Assembly: GCA_947178565.1 (NCBI GenBank)
Contig: CAMWYV010000037.1
Coordinates: 1 to 7,965 of the forward strand
From: an uncultured Porphyromonadaceae bacterium
GTDB lineage: Bacteria > Bacteroidota > Bacteroidia > Bacteroidales > Muribaculaceae
Length of the DNA stretch: 7,965 bases
Direction of reading: 5' to 3'
Below, in pieces: positions 1 to 6,550 of this stretch; within the stretch, counting starts at the first letter, position 1; every line of letters begins with the position of its first letter. A model generated the notes under the pieces. The model did no database searches. It saw nothing but the letters and a program-made list of their open reading frames with translations, and was not told the origin of the DNA. Made by a program: the position numbers and the translations under genes.

Positions 1-1
1 G

Positions 2-304
2 TATTACGATACAACTGGCATGCAGGATAGCGCAAGGCGGTTTGTCAGTGCTTTTGACAGTATTGTGGCACGACTTTCTGTGTCAAAACGCGCCCGTATT
101 CTGCTCTCGATGAATTCTCCGGCAAAAATTGCAGTTCTTTTAGCACGCCGGGAGCCGGATGAAGCGCTTGTCAGGGAAATAGAGAAGCAACTCGATGGAG
201 ATAATTCGCTGCTTGAGGAATTTTCAGCAACTTTTGACGCAGCACAAAAACGATTAAAACGCATAGACAATGAAAACAGTGAGTCACTACGCACAGATGA
301 TTGA
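2..304 (+). CDS. Unrecognised protein, C-terminal part (5' end outside window)
   Basis: The reading frame is open from the left edge to a TGA at 302-304, giving about 100 residues. An ATG lies at 20-22, but the frame continues open upstream of it and no purine-rich ribosome binding site precedes it. I therefore read this as the 3' end of a gene that starts outside the window; a short gene starting at 20 is the alternative. The visible part is charged and probably helical, with Arg/Lys-rich stretches around 40-130 and an acidic-then-basic helical tail (roughly 160-265). There are no cysteine clusters, membrane segments or signal peptide. The protein looks cytoplasmic. I recognise no family or catalytic motif and assign no function. 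The last 35 bases overlap the start of the polyprenyl synthase gene in another frame, which points to co-transcription and possibly translational coupling. Confidence 0.6.
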   Translation, partial: YYDTTGMQDSARRFVSAFDSIVARLSVSKRARILLSMNSPAKIAVLLARREPDEALVREIEKQLDGDNSLLEEFSATFDAAQKRLKRIDNENSESLRTDD

Positions 305-1235
305 GACCGCAATCTCAGCCCTTCCGCTTGATAAACAACCCACCGGATTATACGCACCTATACGTTATGCATTGGAAGCGGGGGGCAAAAGGCTGCGTCC
401 CGTGCTCACTCTGTCTGTAGCGGATGCTATGTGTGGTAATGCCGCATGTGCAGTCAATCAGGCGTTAGGTGTTGAGATGTTTCATAACTTCACCCTTCTC
501 CATGACGATGTTATGGATAATGCGGATGTACGTCGCGGTCGTCCGACAGTTCACCGCAAGTATTCCGAGAATACGGCGATTCTTAGTGGTGATGCAATGC
601 TTACTCTTGCCGGAATGTTAGTAATGAAAGATTGTCAGGACACTAAATTACGCAGAGTCCTCAACCTTTTCAACAAAACGGCGGTAGAGGTGTATGAGGG
701 TCAGCAGTTTGATGTGGATTTTGAGTCACGCAACGATGTTACTGTAGAGGAATACCTTGAAATGATTCGCCTCAAAACCTCCGTTCTGCTCGGGTGCGCC
801 TGTGAGATGGGTGCCATAATGGCAGACGCTGATGAAGCGACTTGCAAGGCGTTTTACAATTACGGTGAGAAACTGGGACTGTCTTTTCAACTTAAAGATG
901 ATTGGCTTGACACCTATGGTGATCCGCTCACTTTCGGCAAAGAAATCGGTGGAGATATAGCAAACGAAAAAAAAACCTGGTTGTTGATTACCGCGATGGC
1001 AGAAGACCGTTCCGGTATTCTTGACGAGGTTTTGGGTAAGAATCTTCCGTTACCGCAAAAAATAGAGAAGGTGAGGGTAGTGTATGACACCCTCGATTTG
1101 TCGGACAGATGCCGCAGACTGGAAGAAAAATATGCAGCGGAGGCTGTGGAGTGGCTGCAATCGGTGAAAATGAACGAAGATGTAAGAGATTTCTTTACCT
1201 CACTTGCTGTTAACTCTGTAAAACGCACAAAATGA
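270..1235 (+). CDS. Polyprenyl (isoprenyl) diphosphate synthase, short-chain type
   Basis: This is a 321-residue, full-length trans-isoprenyl diphosphate synthase. It condenses isopentenyl diphosphate with allylic diphosphates in the cytoplasm and supplies precursors for quinone tails or undecaprenyl phosphate. Visible motifs are GGKRLRP (38-44), the first Asp-rich motif DDVMD (79-83) followed by RRGRPTVH (88-95), K169-T170, F206-Q207, and the second Asp-rich motif DDWLD (210-214). All Mg2+-diphosphate ligands are present. The first motif is DDxxD without the two-residue insertion of bacterial FPP synthases, and Phe74 sits five residues before it. In archaeal GGPP synthases an aromatic residue there limits the chain to about C20, so a C15-C20 product is likely (inference). 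The ATG at 270 is preferred over an internal ATG at 297 because it gives an N-terminal helix of normal length before LYAPIRYALEAGGKR. The gene overlaps the upstream gene by 35 bases and the downstream tatD by 4. Confidence 0.95.
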   Translation: MKTVSHYAQMIETAISALPLDKQPTGLYAPIRYALEAGGKRLRPVLTLSVADAMCGNAACAVNQALGVEMFHNFTLLHDDVMDNADVRRGRPTVHRKYSENTAILSGDAMLTLAGMLVMKDCQDTKLRRVLNLFNKTAVEVYEGQQFDVDFESRNDVTVEEYLEMIRLKTSVLLGCACEMGAIMADADEATCKAFYNYGEKLGLSFQLKDDWLDTYGDPLTFGKEIGGDIANEKKTWLLITAMAEDRSGILDEVLGKNLPLPQKIEKVRVVYDTLDLSDRCRRLEEKYAAEAVEWLQSVKMNEDVRDFFTSLAVNSVKRTK

Positions 1236-2005
1236 ATCTGACAGACACCCACACCCACCTCTATCTCGAAGAATTTGATCCTGCCCAGGAAGAAGTGGTT
1301 AACAGGGCTGTTGAATCGGGAGTGAAACGTATGATATTTCCGAATGTAGGAATAGATACGGTCGGGAGGATGAAAAAGCTGAATAACCGGTTTCCGGATA
1401 ATACTTTCATGGCTATGGGATTGCATCCTACAGAGATTAATGAATCCGCTGAAGAAACCTATGCCGCTATCGAGGAAGAATTTTTATCCGGTGTGGATAA
1501 ATGGGTGGCAGTGGGAGAAATCGGTATGGATCTATACTGGGACAAGACATTTGCCTCCGCTCAGATGGATATTCTTGACCGACAGCTTTCTCTTGCCGGG
1601 AAATATGATTTACCGGTTATAATTCATTGCCGTGAGGCTCTTGACCCCACCCTTGAAGTGTTTGAGAGCCATAGGGGAATGAAAGGCGTTTTTCACAGTT
1701 TTGGCGGTAGTGCCGCAGATGTAGAAAGAATCAGAAATATAGCCGGTGATTTTTATTTCGGAATAAACGGAATAGTCACATTCAAGAACTGTGAAGTGAA
1801 ATCAGTTCTCCCTCATATAACTCCGCAGAGAATCCTCCTTGAAACCGATGCCCCCTATCTGGCGCCGGTGCCTGTGCGTGGCAAAAGAAACGAAAGTTCA
1901 TATCTCATTCACACCGCACGTTTTGTCGCTGATATACTCGGTATGAAAGAAGATGCGTTGGCTGATATTACATCTGCCAACGCAACCAATCTTTTCAAGC
2001 TTTAG
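1232..2005 (+). CDS. tatD: TatD-family metal-dependent hydrolase (putative DNase)
   Basis: The product is a 257-residue cytoplasmic TIM-barrel hydrolase of the TatD/YabD family, members of which act as metal-dependent deoxyribonucleases or exonucleases. The expected metal and active-site residues are in order: HxH near the N-terminus (H7, H9), GLHP (63-66), GEIGMD with E96, IIHCREA with H132, FHSFGG with H155, and LLETDAPYLAP with E204 and D206. The length is typical for the family (about 255-265). The start codon sits in an ATGA overlap with the stop of the polyprenyl synthase gene, so the two are probably translationally coupled. No functional link to prenyl synthesis is evident, and the pairing probably reflects operon packing. 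The gene converges on nqrF with 33 bases between the stop codons. The exact substrate cannot be told from sequence; DNase activity is inferred from the family. Confidence 0.94.
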   Translation: MNLTDTHTHLYLEEFDPAQEEVVNRAVESGVKRMIFPNVGIDTVGRMKKLNNRFPDNTFMAMGLHPTEINESAEETYAAIEEEFLSGVDKWVAVGEIGMDLYWDKTFASAQMDILDRQLSLAGKYDLPVIIHCREALDPTLEVFESHRGMKGVFHSFGGSAADVERIRNIAGDFYFGINGIVTFKNCEVKSVLPHITPQRILLETDAPYLAPVPVRGKRNESSYLIHTARFVADILGMKEDALADITSANATNLFKL

Positions 2006-2038
2006 AGGCTGCAGTGTAAGTGCGCCCCTCAGAGTGAT

Positions 2039-3343
2039 TTACCCTCCGAAATTATCGTAGTGAATATTCTCCGGATCAACTCCGAGATTATCGAGCATGC
2101 CTTCCACAGCCTTACTCATCGGACCAGGACCGCACATATAGTATTCGATATCTTCAGGATTCTCGTGATTTTTCAGGTATGTGTCATAAATCACCTGATG
2201 AACGAATCCCGGAGTGTATTTCACACCTGCGGCATCCGCTGCTGGATCGGGACGGTCAAGTGCAAGATGGAACTTGAAGTTGGGGAACTCCTTTTCAAGT
2301 TTCAGGAAATCATCAAGGTAGAACACTTCGTTGAGGGCTCTTGCACCGTAGAAATAGTTCATCACACGGTCTGTAGTTTTCAGAGTCTTGGTCATATGCA
2401 TGATCTGTGCCCTGAGAGGCGCCATACCGGCGCCGCCTCCTATCCACATCATCTCCTTGTTACTGTCGAAGATAGGATGGAAATCTCCGTAAGGACCGCT
2501 CATGATTACCTTGTCCCCCGGTTTGAGAGTGAAAATATAGCTTGATGCGATACCTGGCATCACATCCATGAAACCCACTTCCGGTTTCGGTTTCATCGGA
2601 GGAGTGGCGATTCTGACTGTGAGCATTATTCTGTCACCTTCGGCAGGATAGTTTGCCATCGAATAGGCGCGGACTGTTGTTTCGGTGTTCTTGCACTTCA
2701 ATGAGAACAGACCATACTGTTCCCATGCCGGCAGATATTCCGGTCCGATGAGCGCCTTGTCAATATCCTTGTCATAGCTCATCTCGTAGGGGGGAATCTT
2801 AATCTGCGCGTAAGATCCCGGAATAAAATCCATGTGCTGACCCGGAGGGAGAGCAACAATGAATTCCTTGATAAATGTGGCTACGTTATTATTGGAAATC
2901 ACCTCACATTCCCACTCCTTGATATCGAGAACCGATGCGGGAACACCTATTTTCATATCCTCTTTCACCTTCACCTGGCAGGCGAGGCGCCAGTCATCCT
3001 TGATCTGTTTTCTTGTGAAATGCACGGCTTCGGTAGGCAGAATATCGCCTCCCCCCTCGAAAACCTGCACCTTGCACTGTCCGCAACTGCCTTTACCGCC
3101 GCATGCTGATGGCAGAAAGATATTTTTATCTGCGAGAGTGCTCAGTAGCGGTTTGCCGGATTCGGCTGTCACTTCACGGTCATTATTGATTGTTATGTGA
3201 ACTTCACCCGAGTGCACGAGATAGTGCTTCGCAACAAGAAGAACACACACAAGAATTATTGTGACCGCTAGAAAAACCGCTATGCCTGCGATTATTGTGA
3301 GCGTTCCCGCTGCACTGAAGCCTAATATAGTGTTGATTGCCAT
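2039..3343 (-). CDS. nqrF: Na+-translocating NADH:quinone reductase subunit F (NADH dehydrogenase subunit)
   Basis: NqrF is the electron-entry subunit: it oxidises cytoplasmic NADH via FAD and passes electrons to a 2Fe-2S centre. The 434 residues show one N-terminal membrane helix (about 13-38) and a plant-type ferredoxin domain with cluster ligands C81, C87, C90 (CGGKGSCGQC) and C122. A ferredoxin-NADP+ reductase-like part follows, with the FAD motif RAYS (225-228), the nucleotide-binding motif GGGAGMAPLR (302-311) and CGPGPM (from C404). The C-terminus ends in the family-typical NFGG. It is somewhat longer than the Vibrio protein (about 408 residues), partly from a longer N-terminus and partly from extra residues around 190-205 in the FAD domain. 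It is last in the nqr operon, starting 4 bases after nqrE. No ferredoxin ligand is missing, so the subunit should be functional. Confidence 0.97.
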   Translation of the reverse strand: MAINTILGFSAAGTLTIIAGIAVFLAVTIILVCVLLVAKHYLVHSGEVHITINNDREVTAESGKPLLSTLADKNIFLPSACGGKGSCGQCKVQVFEGGGDILPTEAVHFTRKQIKDDWRLACQVKVKEDMKIGVPASVLDIKEWECEVISNNNVATFIKEFIVALPPGQHMDFIPGSYAQIKIPPYEMSYDKDIDKALIGPEYLPAWEQYGLFSLKCKNTETTVRAYSMANYPAEGDRIMLTVRIATPPMKPKPEVGFMDVMPGIASSYIFTLKPGDKVIMSGPYGDFHPIFDSNKEMMWIGGGAGMAPLRAQIMHMTKTLKTTDRVMNYFYGARALNEVFYLDDFLKLEKEFPNFKFHLALDRPDPAADAAGVKYTPGFVHQVIYDTYLKNHENPEDIEYYMCGPGPMSKAVEGMLDNLGVDPENIHYDNFGG

Positions 3344-3347
3344 ATGT

Positions 3348-3965
3348 TCAGATTTTTATGCCGAGAAAACTCATAAAGGCTATGCCCATAAGAGCTGTTA
3401 TGATAAATGTGATACCTGTTCCACGAAGAGGAGCGGGTATATTGGAATAAGTGGCTATTCTTTCGCGTATCGCAGCGATAGCTACAATTGCGAGAAGCCA
3501 TCCGATACCCCAGCCTCCACCTGCACACACTGCAGTCCATACACTCGGAAAGTCTCGTTGCTGCATGAAAAGCGAGCCGCCCAGAATCGCACAGTTTACA
3601 GCGATGAGAGGCAGGAATATACCCAGCGAGGAATATAACGTGGGGCTGAATTTCTCCACCGCCATCTCCACAAGCTGAGTCATAGATGCAATCACGGCAA
3701 TAAACATGATCAGAGAAAGAAAGCTCAGGTCAACATCGGCATACTCCGGACCTAGCCACGCAAGTGCGCCAGCTTTCAGCACATACGTTTCAAGAAGATA
3801 GTTCGCGGGCAGCGTTATGACAAGCATAAATGTAACAGCCACTCCAAGACCGAAGGCGGTCTTAACATTCTTTGACACGGCGAGAAAGGAGCACATGCCG
3901 AGGAAGTAAGCGAAAATCATGTTATCGACAAAAATCGACCGGATAAATATGTTCAGATTTTCCAT
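3348..3965 (-). CDS. nqrE: Na+-translocating NADH:quinone reductase subunit E
   Basis: NqrE is an integral membrane subunit of 205 residues with about six hydrophobic helices, homologous to NqrD and inserted in the opposite orientation in known structures. C25 (GMCSFLAVS) and C125 (AVNCAILGG) match the two cysteines that, together with two from NqrD, hold the intramembrane iron-sulfur site carrying electrons from NqrF to NqrC. E100 in the segment TQLVEMAVEKF matches by spacing the acidic residue implicated in Na+ translocation in Vibrio cholerae (E95). The gene lies 19 bases after nqrD and 4 bases before nqrF. The start ATG gives the usual short N-terminus ahead of the first helix. RnfA is the related alternative, but the operon partners make this NqrE. 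Confidence 0.96.
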   Translation of the reverse strand: MENLNIFIRSIFVDNMIFAYFLGMCSFLAVSKNVKTAFGLGVAVTFMLVITLPANYLLETYVLKAGALAWLGPEYADVDLSFLSLIMFIAVIASMTQLVEMAVEKFSPTLYSSLGIFLPLIAVNCAILGGSLFMQQRDFPSVWTAVCAGGGWGIGWLLAIVAIAAIRERIATYSNIPAPLRGTGITFIITALMGIAFMSFLGIKI

Positions 3966-3984
3966 ATCTTGAATTTAGCGTTGG

Positions 3985-4611
3985 TCAAGGTTCCTGTAAG
4001 TCTTTGTTGCGTGCGCGCTGCACCCAGATGATGCATGCCACAACGATGAGTGCCATAGGCGGCAGAATCATAAGACCGTTATTCACATATCCCGCTTCAT
4101 AGAAGCTCTGGGGCACTACCTGATAGCCGAGAAGAGTGCCGCTTCCGAGCAGTTCACGGAAAAAACCGACAATCACAAGGATTATGGTATAGCCGAGACC
4201 GTTTCCTATTCCATCAAGGAACGAAGCCCACGGACGGTTTGCCATAGCGAATGCCTCGAGACGCCCCATTAGAATGCAGTTGGTGATAATCAACCCGATG
4301 AATACCGAGAGCTGCTTGCTCACATCGTATGCGTATGCTTTGAGAAGCTGATCCACGATAACCACAAGCCCGGCAACGACTACAAGTTGCACTATGATGC
4401 GGATATTGGTAGGTATTGTATTTCTTATCAAAGATATGATCACGTTTGAGAACGCAAGAACCGCTATAACCGAAATGCCCATCACTATTGCCGGCTCAAG
4501 TTTGGCTGTAACCGCGAGCACCGAGCAGATGCCGAGTACCTGGACAACTACGGGGTTGTTTTTTGAAAGCGGGTTAAACAACACGCTTTTATTTGAAATC
4601 TTATCTGCCAT
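3985..4611 (-). CDS. nqrD: Na+-translocating NADH:quinone reductase subunit D
   Basis: NqrD is a 208-residue integral membrane subunit with about six hydrophobic helices. C29 ([10 protein letters not shown]) and C112 ([10 protein letters not shown]) sit at the positions of the Vibrio cholerae cysteines that share the intramembrane iron-sulfur cluster with NqrE. D133 ([12 protein letters not shown]) corresponds to an acidic residue tied to Na+ movement there. The motif [13 protein letters not shown] is strongly conserved in the NqrD/RnfE family. The N-terminal stretch up to [12 protein letters not shown] is typical of NqrD, so the ATG at 4611 is well supported. The gene starts 5 bases after the nqrC stop, indicating one transcript. 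RnfE is the paralogous alternative, excluded by the surrounding nqr genes. Confidence 0.96.
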   Translation of the reverse strand: MADKISNKSVLFNPLSKNNPVVVQVLGICSVLAVTAKLEPAIVMGISVIAVLAFSNVIISLIRNTIPTNIRIIVQLVVVAGLVVIVDQLLKAYAYDVSKQLSVFIGLIITNCILMGRLEAFAMANRPWASFLDGIGNGLGYTIILVIVGFFRELLGSGTLLGYQVVPQSFYEAGYVNNGLMILPPMALIVVACIIWVQRARNKDLQEP

Positions 4612-4616
4612 GACTG

Positions 4617-5318
4617 TTACTTGCTAAGGTTAATGAGGAAAGTGCGATAGGGAGCGAGGCAGTTGGCAAGCATACTTCCGACCCCCTTGCTGGTTATTGT
4701 GCCGCCGCTCACTCCATCTACATAGTCTTCGTTTCCAGCAGGTTTCTGACCGGCTTTTACAACGGCTATAGGCATAAACTCGTTGTTCTTGATCAGTTGC
4801 TTACCTTCAAACTGGTCGCTGAAAGCAGGCTTCTCTATTTCGGCTCCGAGCCCCGGTGTCTCGCCCTGATGTGCAAAATATGCGCCATACACTGTCGAGC
4901 CATCGGAATCTACTGAAACATATCCCCATATCGGTCCCCAGAGACCGGCTCCATACACCGGCAGGATATATTTGACTGTGCCGTTGTCAAGACGGCATTC
5001 AAAAACCGGCAACTTGCGGTCATTGTCTGCAAGTCGTATCTGATTCGCCACATCTATGTCAAATGCTTTTCCTGCCACTTCTTCCCCGGCGCTGTTGATA
5101 ACTTTCTGTCCGATGATATACTTGCTGAAATCGGCGCTGACTTCACCTTTGGCGGGAGTGATGTGCACCGAGGCAAGAATCTGTCTCATTTTGTCCATAT
5201 CGGCATTCTCTGTCTGCTTGCCTCGCAAGCTCAGCGATGTGAATGCGAGCGCGGCTCCGACCACCGCCGCAAGCACCACGATATAAATCACAGTATAGGT
5301 ATTGCTCTGCTTGTTCAT
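4617..5318 (-). CDS. nqrC: Na+-translocating NADH:quinone reductase subunit C (covalent FMN)
   Basis: NqrC (233 residues) has one N-terminal membrane anchor (about 9-30) followed by a periplasmic FMN-binding domain. The FMN is attached through a phosphoester bond to a threonine by the flavin transferase ApbE. The attachment motif is [10 protein letters not shown], making T207 the predicted modified residue. The usual motif is SGAT, whereas here the third position is Gly (see findings). The segment [13 protein letters not shown] and the later [11 protein letters not shown] are characteristic of NqrC/RnfG FMN domains. In the complex it takes electrons from the NqrD/E iron-sulfur site and passes them to the FMN of NqrB. 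The protein is shorter than the Vibrio subunit (about 257 residues). The start codon lies 2 bases after the nqrB stop, so translation is probably coupled. No apbE gene is present in the window. Confidence 0.96.
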   Translation of the reverse strand: MNKQSNTYTVIYIVVLAAVVGAALAFTSLSLRGKQTENADMDKMRQILASVHITPAKGEVSADFSKYIIGQKVINSAGEEVAGKAFDIDVANQIRLADNDRKLPVFECRLDNGTVKYILPVYGAGLWGPIWGYVSVDSDGSTVYGAYFAHQGETPGLGAEIEKPAFSDQFEGKQLIKNNEFMPIAVVKAGQKPAGNEDYVDGVSGGTITSKGVGSMLANCLAPYRTFLINLSK

Positions 5319-5320
5319 GA

Positions 5321-6529
5321 TTATTGAGCTTTAGCCTTCAGGCGGTTAACACGACGGCTTATATTTGATTGCACCACGCAATAGTCGATAAGCGGTGCAA
5401 ACGCATTCATCAGAAGCACGGCAAGCATGGCTCCTTCTGGATAGCCGTTGTTATATACTCTTATTATTATCGCGATTATTCCCACCAGCAATCCGTAGAT
5501 ATATTTGCCTATGCCTGTACGCGCGGCGGTGACCGGATCTGTTGCCATAAACACTGCGGCAAAAGCAAATCCACCGAATAGAAGCTGTTGCAGCGGTGAG
5601 AGATAAGAAGCCGGATAGAGGGGAGTGGCACACCAGTTCACAACCGCTCCGGCTATAAGTCCGCCGGCAAACACCGAGAGCATGATGCGCCAGCTTGCGA
5701 TTCCGGAAATGAGCAGAAGAGCCGCTCCGATGAGGATGCAGAGAGTGGAGGTTTCGCCGAAAGATCCGGGGATCAGTCCGAGAAACGCATCCCAGTTGCT
5801 CACTGTTTCACCGGCTATATTCTTGACAGCAGTGAAGCCATCGCTCATGGTTGCGATCTGCCCTAATGGGGTAGCTCCCGAGATGCCGTCGGTAAAAGTC
5901 ACGGTGCCACCGAGTCCGCAGATAGGATTTGCAGAAATAAACGCACGGTCGCCGCTCATGCTTGCCGGATAGGCGAAGAAAAGAAACGCGCGGGTAACCA
6001 ATGCCACATTAAATATATTATAGCCCGTGCCTCCGAATACCTCTTTAACGAAGATAACCGAGAAAGCGGTGGCTACCGCAAGCATCCACAGCGGAGTTTC
6101 GATAGGACAGATGAGCGGGATAAGAATACCGGTCACGAGAAATCCCTCCTGTATCTCCTCTTTGCGCCATTGCGCCACAATGAACTCTATTCCGAGACCC
6201 ACGATATAGGTTGTGAGGATTTTGGGAAGGATTGCAAGAAATCCGTATGCCATTATGCTCCAGAACGGGAAAGAGGCAGCGTGTGAGCCGAGAAAATTCT
6301 GGTAGCCTGTATTATACATACCGAAAAACAGGCATGGCATCAAAGCCAGCACTACTATTATCATTATTCTCTTCGAGTCCAGACTGTCGTGGACGTGTAC
6401 TCCGGAAGCCGATGTTGTTTTCGGGGTATAGAGAAAAGTTTCCAAGCCGTCAAAAACCGAATGAAAAGCCTGGAGCTTGCCTCCCGGTTCAAAATTCGGC
6501 TTGATGCGGTCCAAATATTTACGTAACAT
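5321..6529 (-). CDS. nqrB: Na+-translocating NADH:quinone reductase subunit B (covalent FMN, ion channel subunit)
   Basis: NqrB (402 residues) is the largest membrane subunit, with roughly ten hydrophobic helices from residue 55 to 385. It carries one covalent FMN, binds riboflavin, and is the main candidate for the Na+ pathway and quinone site. The flavinylation motif DGISGAT puts FMN on T220. Other family landmarks are FEPGGK (13-18), KRIMIIVVLALMP (53-65), EVFGGTGYN (163-171), RAFLFFAYP (180-188), FMATDPVTA, YPEGAMLAVLLMNAFAP and D382, which corresponds by spacing to an Asp important for Na+ uptake in Vibrio cholerae (D397). In the segment NVALVTRAF a Val replaces the Pro usual in this family (see findings). 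The gene begins 21 bases after nqrA. RnfD is the related alternative; context and length favour NqrB. Confidence 0.97.
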   Translation of the reverse strand: MLRKYLDRIKPNFEPGGKLQAFHSVFDGLETFLYTPKTTSASGVHVHDSLDSKRIMIIVVLALMPCLFFGMYNTGYQNFLGSHAASFPFWSIMAYGFLAILPKILTTYIVGLGIEFIVAQWRKEEIQEGFLVTGILIPLICPIETPLWMLAVATAFSVIFVKEVFGGTGYNIFNVALVTRAFLFFAYPASMSGDRAFISANPICGLGGTVTFTDGISGATPLGQIATMSDGFTAVKNIAGETVSNWDAFLGLIPGSFGETSTLCILIGAALLLISGIASWRIMLSVFAGGLIAGAVVNWCATPLYPASYLSPLQQLLFGGFAFAAVFMATDPVTAARTGIGKYIYGLLVGIIAIIIRVYNNGYPEGAMLAVLLMNAFAPLIDYCVVQSNISRRVNRLKAKAQ

Positions 6530-6550
6530 CAGAATAACGTTGGTTTAGTT

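Noticed and set aside
914..1426. Long minus-strand open frame (170 codons) antisense to the prenyl synthase end and tatD start
   Set aside because: It lies opposite two genes with intact family motifs, and its translation resembles no protein I know. It is a shadow frame.
2005..2030. Possible bidirectional terminator hairpin between tatD and nqrF
   Set aside because: The stem is only four base pairs (GAGG/CCTC) with mismatches inside, and neither strand has a T-tract after it.
270..2041. Functional pairing of the prenyl synthase with the quinone-reducing Nqr complex
   Set aside because: The gene blocks are convergent and separately transcribed with tatD between them, so adjacency gives no real evidence that the synthase is dedicated to quinone supply for Nqr.
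2060..2545. Plus-strand open frame of 161 codons opposite nqrF
   Set aside because: It is fully antisense to the conserved NADH/FAD domains of nqrF and has no promoter or recognisable protein features.
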